A DNA stretch of 11,931 nt, from contig CAAEWE010000056.1 of assembly GCA_900759665.1 (NCBI GenBank), positions 1-11,931 of the forward strand, read 5' to 3'. This document shows, one piece after another, positions 7,076 to 11,931 of the stretch. How positions within the stretch are numbered: position 1 is the first letter of the stretch; every line of letters begins with the position of its first letter. The notes beneath the pieces are model-generated. The model was not told the origin of the DNA, did no database searches, and was given only the letters and a program-made list of their open reading frames with translations. This stretch comes from Lachnospiraceae bacterium. Lineage in GTDB: Bacteria; Bacillota; Clostridia; Lachnospirales; Lachnospiraceae. Made by a program: the position numbers and the translations under genes.

Positions 7076-9337
7076 TTATTTGCTCGTTCCTGTCTTCCAG
7101 ATTTCCCGGTCATACTGCTCAATAGTCCGGTCAGATGAGAAAAATCCTGCTTTTGCAATATTTACCAGCATCTTTTCTGCCCACGCCATACGATCATTAT
7201 AATCATGATATGCCTTTTCTCTCGTTGCAATATAATCCTCAAAATCAGGAAATGTCATAAACCAGTCCTTATTCAACAGCTCGTTGTACAGACGTGTCAG
7301 GTGTTCTTTATCTCCCACTGCCATCATTTCCTTGCCAACGATAAAGTCCACCACCTCCTTTAAAGCTGCATCCTTTTCATAATGATCTCTGGATACATAG
7401 CTGCCCTTAGCATACCGGTCAATCACTGTCTCGCTGTCCTCACCAAAGATATAAATATTATCCTTTCCTACCAGATCTGCAATCTCCACATTTGCTCCAT
7501 CCATAGTTCCCAGCGTCAGTGCACCATTAAGCATAAACTTCATATTACCGGTACCGCTTGCCTCCTTGGAAGCCAGAGAAATCTGCTCGGAAATATCACA
7601 CGCCGGAATCAGCTGCGCCGCCTTGCTGACATTATAATTCTCTACCATTACCACACGAAGATATGGATTCACCTGCTCATCCTTGTTGATCAGCTCCTGC
7701 AGACAGAGGATCAGATGAATGATATCCTTCGCGATCACATATGCCGGTGCTGCCTTTGCACCAAATATAACAGTAATCGGCTTCTCCGGAATAATACCAC
7801 TCTTAATCTCCAGATACTTGTGAATGATATAAAGTGCATTAAGCTGCTGTCTCTTGTACTCGTGAAGACGTTTTACCTGAATATCATAAATGGAATTTTC
7901 ATCAATCTCAACTCCCTGTGTCCGCAGAAGATATTCCTTCAACTTTTTTTTCTTCTCAGCCTTTACCTGCAACAGACTTTCCAGTACCTTCTGATCTCCC
8001 TGATACTGCAGCAATTTCTCCAGTTCTGTGGCATCCTTTTTAAATCCATTGCCGATCAGCCCCTCGATCCAGGAAGTCAGCTCCTCATTACAATGAAGCA
8101 GCCAGCGGCGGAAGGTAATACCATTTGTTTTATTATTAAACTTCTCCGGATAAATTTCATAAAATGGTTTCAGCTCACTGTTTTTCAAAATCTCCGTATG
8201 AAGATATGCCACACCATTTATACTATATCCATAGTGCATATCAATATGCGCCATATGTACTCTGTCCTCTTTATCAATAATTGCAACGGCTTCATCCGGA
8301 TATTTTTTCTTTGCCTCATTATCCAGAATATGAATAATCGGAAGAAGCTGCGGTACGACCTTCTGTAGATAAGCAATCGGCCATTTTTCCAGTGCTTCCG
8401 CAAGAATGGTGTGGTTCGTATAAGCACAGGTCTTCGCTACAATCTCCATAGCCTCTTCAATACAGATGCCACGGATCAGAAGCAGACGGATCAGCTCCAG
8501 GATCACCATCGTCGGATGGGTGTCATTGATCTGGATTGCTGCATAATCCGGCAGATCATGAAGATTACATCCCCTTGCCTCACATTCCTCCAGAATGAGC
8601 TGTGCTCCGGCTGATACCATAAAATACTGCTGATAAATTCGCAGAAGCTGTCCCTTCTCGTCGCTGTCATCCGGGTACAGGAATAAGGTCAGATTATGTT
8701 CGATATCCTCCTTATCAAAGGAAATACCATCCTTTGTGATCTTCTCCTCCACACTGTCAATATCAAACAGATGAAGCTGATTAGTCCGGTTTTCATAACC
8801 GGTGACCGCAATATCGTACAGAGACGCCTTCACAACATGATCCCGAAACTCCACAGTATAGCTTTTGTCCCTCTTTGTCAGCCAGCTGTTTTTCTCAATC
8901 CAGGGATTTGGATATTCCTTCTGCAGATTCTGCTCAAATACCTGCTTAAAAAGTCCCAGGTGATAGTTGATACCAATGCCGTCTCCCGGAATCCCCAATG
9001 TCGCAATCGAGTCCAGAAAACACGCAGCCAGACGTCCCAGTCCACCATTTCCCAGCGATGGCTCCGGCTCGATCTCCTCAATCTCATAAATACTCTTTCC
9101 ATTCTCCTCCAATTCCTTTTTCACCGTATCAAAAAGACCCAGATTGATCAGATTATTGGACAGTAGTTTTCCAATCAAAAATTCTGCGGAAATATAATAA
9201 ACCTTCTTTTTTCCGGCATGGCTTTCCTTCTGTTTTGCCTGCTCCTTTACCAGCTCCAGCAAAGCAATATAAATTTCCTCATTGCTGCAGTCCTTTAAAC
9301 TTTTCTGATAGTGGTCCTTTACAAATTTCTCAAGCAT
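7076..9337 (-). CDS. glgP: Glycogen/maltodextrin phosphorylase
   Basis: A cytosolic GT35 enzyme that cleaves terminal alpha-1,4-glucose units with phosphate to give glucose-1-phosphate. The protein has 753 residues and is complete. Family motifs in order are PSLGNGGLGRLAACFLDS (93-110), INDTHPTM (270-277), NGITFRRWL (405-413), KRLHEYKRQQLN (489-500) and EASGTGNMKFMLNGALTLGT (592-611). K600 in the last is the expected pyridoxal-phosphate lysine. The N-terminus is short and lacks the regulatory extension of animal phosphorylases, as usual in bacteria. The start at 9337 has an excellent AGGAGG 6 nt upstream. The gene follows malQ by 48 nt with no terminator between, so the two are probably one operon. 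Glycogen versus maltodextrin as the main substrate cannot be settled from sequence alone. Confidence 0.96.
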   Translation of the reverse strand: MLEKFVKDHYQKSLKDCSNEEIYIALLELVKEQAKQKESHAGKKKVYYISAEFLIGKLLSNNLINLGLFDTVKKELEENGKSIYEIEEIEPEPSLGNGGLGRLAACFLDSIATLGIPGDGIGINYHLGLFKQVFEQNLQKEYPNPWIEKNSWLTKRDKSYTVEFRDHVVKASLYDIAVTGYENRTNQLHLFDIDSVEEKITKDGISFDKEDIEHNLTLFLYPDDSDEKGQLLRIYQQYFMVSAGAQLILEECEARGCNLHDLPDYAAIQINDTHPTMVILELIRLLLIRGICIEEAMEIVAKTCAYTNHTILAEALEKWPIAYLQKVVPQLLPIIHILDNEAKKKYPDEAVAIIDKEDRVHMAHIDMHYGYSINGVAYLHTEILKNSELKPFYEIYPEKFNNKTNGITFRRWLLHCNEELTSWIEGLIGNGFKKDATELEKLLQYQGDQKVLESLLQVKAEKKKKLKEYLLRTQGVEIDENSIYDIQVKRLHEYKRQQLNALYIIHKYLEIKSGIIPEKPITVIFGAKAAPAYVIAKDIIHLILCLQELINKDEQVNPYLRVVMVENYNVSKAAQLIPACDISEQISLASKEASGTGNMKFMLNGALTLGTMDGANVEIADLVGKDNIYIFGEDSETVIDRYAKGSYVSRDHYEKDAALKEVVDFIVGKEMMAVGDKEHLTRLYNELLNKDWFMTFPDFEDYIATREKAYHDYNDRMAWAEKMLVNIAKAGFFSSDRTIEQYDREIWKTGTSK

Positions 9338-9385
9338 TTTTCTCCTCCTGATGATTTCAATTTTATATTTTTAAATTTTGATATA

Positions 9386-11074
9386 TTAACGGTTATAAAT
9401 ATCTGCCATCTTCCCCAGAAGCTTAATTTCTTTCACGCCAAACTCACCCTTCTTCAATCTCCAGCGCCAGTTCTGCCCAATCGTCGAAGGCAGATTCATT
9501 CTTGCATTATTATCCTTCTTCAATATATCCTGCATTTGAAGAATCACGGTATCCGCGACACTTTGATAAGCAAGACGGATCACCGCATTTGCCAGTTTTT
9601 TCTTGAATCCTCCGCAAGATCTATCACTTATATTCTCTTTGTTTTCAACAAAATCTGTGTCTATTAGTTTATTCTGATATTTCTTATTTTCTACTATATC
9701 GAAATCCTTTCCATCGTTTGTAATCTTTGATTCTTCTAAAAATTTCTCATTTTCTACTGTATCGAAAACTTTATTATTCTGTATTTCCTCTTCTTTATAA
9801 AGTCCTGTATAATCCAGCAGATACTGATACCCCTCTTCCGGCAGCGAATCAAAATATCCAAGCAGTGTTTCATTATCATGAGTTCCGCTGTACACCACAC
9901 AATTTTTCTCATAATTATGTGGCAGATATTCATTCTCTCTTTTTCCATCAAATGCAAATTCCAGAATTTTCATTCCCGGATATCCACTTTTTTTCAAAAG
10001 CTGCCTGACGCCCGGTACAACCACCCCCAGATCTTCTGCGATCACCTTTGCATCCCCAATCGCTTCATCAATTGCTTTGATCAGCTTTTCTCCGGGTCCC
10101 TTTCGAAATGCTCCATCTACCGGTATTCCTTCTGCAGGGATAGCATAATATCTTACAATCCCAATAAAATGATCAATTCGCACAACATCATACATACTGC
10201 CTGCCGCTTTAATACGCTTTTTCCACCAGCTAAAATGATCCTTTTCCATGATATCCCAATCATAAATCGGATTTCCCCATTTCTGTCCATAATCTGAAAA
10301 CGCATCTGGCGGACATCCTGCCACATCAATGGGATGAAGCGTCTCGTCCAGTTGATACTGTCCCGGATTTGCCCACACATCAGCACTATCCAATGCCACA
10401 TAAATCGGAATATCTCCAATAATCTGTATTTCCTTTTGATTTGCATATTTCTTTAACGCATTCCATTGCTCAAAAAACTTATATTGTACGAAGCACCAGA
10501 ATTCCATTTTTTCTTTCAATAACTGACGATAATATTCCAAGGCCGTTTCTTTACGACAACGGATGTCTTCATTCCAGGACAGCCATTCAACCCCCTCAAA
10601 ATAATCCTTACAGGACATAAAGAGACTATAGTCCTCCAGCCATTCCTGATTTTTATGAACATAATCCTGATAATCAGACGAAGACTTTTCCTGCCACCGC
10701 AAAAATGCCTTTTTCAGAATTCCAAACCGATTCACATACATTTTCTGATAATCCACATCATAAACCAGCCCGCCCCAGTCTATTTTCTGAATTTCTTCCT
10801 TTTCCAATAATCCTTCCTCCTGCAGCAGATCCAGATCTATAAAATATGGATTTCCTGCGAAAGTAGAAAATGACTGATAAGGACTATCCCCAAAGCTTGT
10901 TGGTCCCACCGGAAGCACCTGCCAGTATTTCTGTCCGGCTTCTTCCAATTGATCTACAAAATGATACGCTTCTTTTCCCAATGATCCGATACCATATGGC
11001 GACGGCAGACTACTGATTGGCAGCAAAATTCCTGCGCCCCTCTCCAGCCGTTTTGACTTCTGCTCCATGCTCAT
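9386..11074 (-). CDS. malQ: 4-alpha-glucanotransferase (amylomaltase)
   Basis: A cytosolic GH77 disproportionating enzyme that moves glucan segments between maltodextrins, lengthening short chains for phosphorolysis by GlgP. With the chosen start the protein has 562 residues. The N-terminal GILLPISSLPSPYGIG (15-30) is typical. Catalytic residues are in place: nucleophile D301 (RIDHF), acid/base E347 (AEDLG) and D400 (GTHDN). The C-terminal motif ARMNLPST (524-531) and NWRWRL (535-540) are intact. Residues about 428-488 are an extra hydrophilic stretch with repeated VEN motifs, placed between GYFDSL and QSVAD. The frame opens earlier at an ATG at 11119, but that lies at the predicted transcription start and would add a basic tail unlike the family. 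The ATG at 11074 has GGAGG 9 nt upstream; an ATG two codons later is possible. First gene of the malQ-glgP operon. Confidence 0.95.
   Translation of the reverse strand: MSMEQKSKRLERGAGILLPISSLPSPYGIGSLGKEAYHFVDQLEEAGQKYWQVLPVGPTSFGDSPYQSFSTFAGNPYFIDLDLLQEEGLLEKEEIQKIDWGGLVYDVDYQKMYVNRFGILKKAFLRWQEKSSSDYQDYVHKNQEWLEDYSLFMSCKDYFEGVEWLSWNEDIRCRKETALEYYRQLLKEKMEFWCFVQYKFFEQWNALKKYANQKEIQIIGDIPIYVALDSADVWANPGQYQLDETLHPIDVAGCPPDAFSDYGQKWGNPIYDWDIMEKDHFSWWKKRIKAAGSMYDVVRIDHFIGIVRYYAIPAEGIPVDGAFRKGPGEKLIKAIDEAIGDAKVIAEDLGVVVPGVRQLLKKSGYPGMKILEFAFDGKRENEYLPHNYEKNCVVYSGTHDNETLLGYFDSLPEEGYQYLLDYTGLYKEEEIQNNKVFDTVENEKFLEESKITNDGKDFDIVENKKYQNKLIDTDFVENKENISDRSCGGFKKKLANAVIRLAYQSVADTVILQMQDILKKDNNARMNLPSTIGQNWRWRLKKGEFGVKEIKLLGKMADIYNR
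9679..9767 (-). repeat. Direct repeat inside malQ
   Basis: A 26-bp segment at 9742-9767 recurs at 9679-9704 with two mismatches. The offset is 63 bp, exactly 21 codons. Both copies encode FD(T/I)VEN followed by an acidic or basic residue and K. A third, more diverged copy follows in the protein (DFVENKEN, residues 474-481). They lie in the extra linker of MalQ and look like an in-frame duplication. Confidence 0.75.
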
Positions 11075-11124
11075 CACACGTTTCCTCCATCTTTTCCATT
11101 TGCAGCGGCCTCGTTTCATTCTCC

Positions 11125-11144
11125 GCTGATAATATGCTATCAGC
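11125..11144. promoter_or_regulatory. Palindromic operator candidate over the malQ -10
   Basis: GCTGATA (11125-11131) and TATCAGC (11138-11144) are perfect 7-bp arms with a 6-bp spacer. The palindrome covers the -10 and part of the spacer of the malQ promoter. One arm is in the -10 itself, mostly outside the transcript, so a protein-bound operator is more likely than an RNA hairpin. It does not fit the catabolite-response (cre) consensus. The repressor is unknown. Confidence 0.5.
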
Positions 11145-11154
11145 TATTTGTCAA
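11126..11154 (-). promoter_or_regulatory. Promoter of the malQ-glgP operon
   Basis: On the minus strand a perfect TTGACA (11154-11149), a 17-bp spacer and TATCAG (11131-11126) give a plausible sigma-A promoter. Transcription would begin near 11119, leaving a leader of about 45 nt to the ATG at 11074. The -10 is imperfect, which fits a regulated promoter. Confidence 0.55.
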
Positions 11155-11342
11155 ATATTCTATATACCATTTCTTAGATTGATATCAATTTTTACAGAAT
11201 TAAAACACATTGAATTTTATATCCTTAAATTAGAATTAATCAAAATCGAAATTTTTTTAATTACTATTTTACTAAATTTTTCAAGACAGAGTTTAAATTA
11301 TCAAACCTTTTATATTTTTAACCATATCAGAATTCGTAAAAC
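11155..11342. other. AT-rich intergenic region, no gene seen
   Basis: This stretch between the tRNA terminator and the malQ promoter is very AT-rich and carries no credible coding frame. One possible second malQ promoter reads on the minus strand: TTGATT (11243-11238), a 16-bp spacer and TATAAA (11221-11216). In DNA this rich in A and T such matches are expected by chance. Confidence 0.35.
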
Positions 11343-11372
11343 AAAAAAAGTCCATAGCTTATAACTATGAAC
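11343..11372 (-). terminator. Intrinsic terminator of the tRNA operon
   Basis: On the minus strand GTTCATAG pairs with CTATGGAC (8 bp, one G-U) around a 7-base loop. Seven T residues follow, then G and TTTT. It lies 10 nt past the end of tRNA-Lys and is a strong canonical terminator. Confidence 0.88.
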
Positions 11373-11382
11373 TCGATTTTAA

Positions 11383-11455
11383 TGAGACACGGGGGATTCG
11401 AACCCCCGACAACTTGATTAAAAGTCAAGTGCTCTACCAACTGAGCTAGTATCCC
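11383..11455 (-). tRNA. tRNA-Lys (UUU)
   Basis: A complete 73-nt cloverleaf, last gene of the operon. The acceptor stem GGGATAC/GTGTCTC has two G-U pairs. The anticodon stem CTTGA/TCAAG encloses CTTTTAA with anticodon TTT. The T-arm is GGGGGTTCGAATCCCCC. The discriminator is A and no CCA is encoded. Confidence 0.97.
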
Positions 11456-11458
11456 ATC

Positions 11459-11475
11459 TTCGTCAAATAGACGAA
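11459..11475 (-). other. Spacer hairpin between tRNA-Phe and tRNA-Lys
   Basis: TTCGTC and GACGAA form a perfect 6-bp stem with a 5-base loop, filling most of the 22-nt spacer. With no T-tract it is not a terminator and may guide processing. Confidence 0.55.
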
Positions 11476-11477
11476 AA

Positions 11478-11550
<73 letters not shown>

Positions 11551-11552
11551 AA

Positions 11553-11569
11553 AAGATATTTACTATCTT
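11553..11569 (-). other. Spacer hairpin between tRNA-fMet and tRNA-Phe
   Basis: AAGATA and TATCTT form a perfect 6-bp stem with a 5-base loop within a 21-nt spacer. It has no T-tract. Confidence 0.5.
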
Positions 11570-11571
11570 AG

Positions 11572-11645
11572 TAGCGGGGACAGGATTTGAACCTATGACC
11601 TTCGGGTTATGAGCCCGACGAGCTTCCAGACTGCTCCACCCCGCG
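11572..11645 (-). tRNA. Initiator tRNA-fMet (CAU)
   Basis: A complete 74-nt cloverleaf with anticodon CAT. Two features mark it as the initiator rather than elongator or Ile2: three G-C pairs at the base of the anticodon stem (TCGGG/CCCGA), and an unpaired first acceptor position (C1 opposite U72) in CGCGGGG/CCCCGCT. The discriminator is A and no CCA is encoded. Confidence 0.95.
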
Positions 11646-11653
11646 TTATTTAA

Positions 11654-11667
11654 TTAACCGAAGTTAA
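11654..11667 (-). other. UUCG-loop hairpin between tRNA-Tyr and tRNA-fMet
   Basis: TTAAC, TTCG, GTTAA form a 5-bp stem capped by the very stable C(UUCG)G tetraloop. The loop reads UUCG only on the minus strand, the sense strand of the operon. It lies in a 23-nt spacer. Confidence 0.55.
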
Positions 11668-11668
11668 A

Positions 11669-11750
11669 TGGATGGAGAAGGATTCGAACCTTCGAAGGCG
11701 AAGCCAACAGATTTACAGTCTGCCCCCTTTGGCCACTCGGGAATCCATCC
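11669..11750 (-). tRNA. tRNA-Tyr (GUA)
   Basis: A complete 82-nt class II tRNA with a long variable arm (TTGGCTTCGCCTTC region). The acceptor stem is GGATGGA/TCCATCC and the anticodon loop CTGTAAA carries GTA. The discriminator is A and no CCA is encoded. Confidence 0.97.
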
Positions 11751-11755
11751 ATAAA

Positions 11756-11828
11756 AGCCGATGATCGGACTCGAACCGATAACCTGCTGATTACAAATCA
11801 GCTGCTCTGCCAATTGAGCCACATCGGC
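11756..11828 (-). tRNA. tRNA-Thr (UGU)
   Basis: A complete 73-nt cloverleaf. The acceptor stem is GCCGATG/CATCGGC and the anticodon loop TTTGTAA carries TGT. The discriminator is U and no CCA is encoded. Only 5 nt separate it from tRNA-Tyr. Confidence 0.97.
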
Positions 11829-11830
11829 AT

Positions 11831-11851
11831 TTCTAAAAATGCTATTTAGAA
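11831..11851 (-). other. Spacer hairpin between tRNA-Val and tRNA-Thr
   Basis: TTCTAAA and TTTAGAA form a perfect 7-bp stem with a 7-base loop in a 29-nt spacer. It has no T-tract. Confidence 0.5.
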
Positions 11852-11857
11852 TTTAAA

Positions 11858-11930
11858 TGGGACCTACAGGGCTCGAACCTGTGACCCTCTGCTTGTAAGG
11901 CAGATGCTCTCCCAGCTGAGCTAAGATCCC
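11858..11930 (-). tRNA. tRNA-Val (UAC)
   Basis: A complete 73-nt cloverleaf whose first base is one position inside the window edge. The acceptor stem GGGATCT/AGGTCCC has one G-U pair, and the anticodon loop CTTACAA carries TAC. The discriminator is A and no CCA is encoded. The operon promoter, and possibly further tRNAs, lie beyond the window. Confidence 0.96.
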
Positions 11931-11931
11931 A

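Noticed and set aside
7382..8368. 328-codon open frame on the plus strand inside glgP
   Set aside because: It is the complement shadow of a strongly supported glgP; its translation is rich in Ile, Leu, Cys and His with no domain.
9338..9385. Possible terminator or promoter between malQ and glgP
   Set aside because: The 48-bp gap is AT-rich with no stable hairpin and only the glgP ribosome site.
11075..11119. Longer malQ start at 11119
   Set aside because: It lies at the predicted transcription start without a ribosome site, and the added residues are strongly basic and atypical; GGAGG precedes the ATG at 11074.

Overview
The window looks like a chromosomal segment of a low-to-mid G+C Firmicute of class Clostridia, most like Lachnospiraceae. 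This is inferred from protein style (a YesM/YesN-type two-component pair, a compact GlgP and MalQ), AGGAGG-type ribosome binding sites, TTGACA/TATAAT-type promoters, and tRNA genes that lack an encoded CCA. No species can be named from the sequence alone.

Layout. Positions 1-341 hold a candidate structured RNA on the minus strand (6S-like fold, about 49-168). Its promoter is back to back with a good sigma-A promoter for argG. argG (342-1565, plus strand) is complete and alone; a large bidirectional terminator (1632-1707) separates it from the convergent minus-strand genes. All remaining protein genes are on the minus strand. In transcription order they are malQ (11074-9386) and glgP (9337-7076), an apparent operon for alpha-glucan use; a YesN-type response regulator (6751-5240) and YesM-type sensor kinase (5203-3422), an apparent operon; a doubtful 46-codon ORF (3371-3231); and a Lon-like AAA+ ATPase without a protease domain (3198-1717). 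The right end (11383-11930) is a minus-strand tRNA operon in the order Val(UAC)-Thr(UGU)-Tyr(GUA)-fMet(CAU)-Phe(GAA)-Lys(UUU), closed by a strong intrinsic terminator.

How the genes fit together. MalQ disproportionates short maltodextrins and GlgP phosphorolyses the longer chains to glucose-1-phosphate, a standard pair for glycogen or maltodextrin breakdown. The malQ promoter carries a near-perfect palindrome over its -10, which suggests repressor control. The two-component pair is of the type that usually sits beside carbohydrate ABC transporters, but no transporter lies in this window, so its target is unknown. argG is housekeeping arginine biosynthesis; argH is not adjacent.

Most of the window is ordinary core genome. 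The less ordinary items are the 6S-like RNA candidate, the protease-less Lon-type ATPase with Asn in place of the Walker B Asp, a repeat-bearing hydrophilic insertion inside MalQ, and short perfect hairpins in every tRNA spacer long enough to hold one. I did not see a clearly new multi-gene system.
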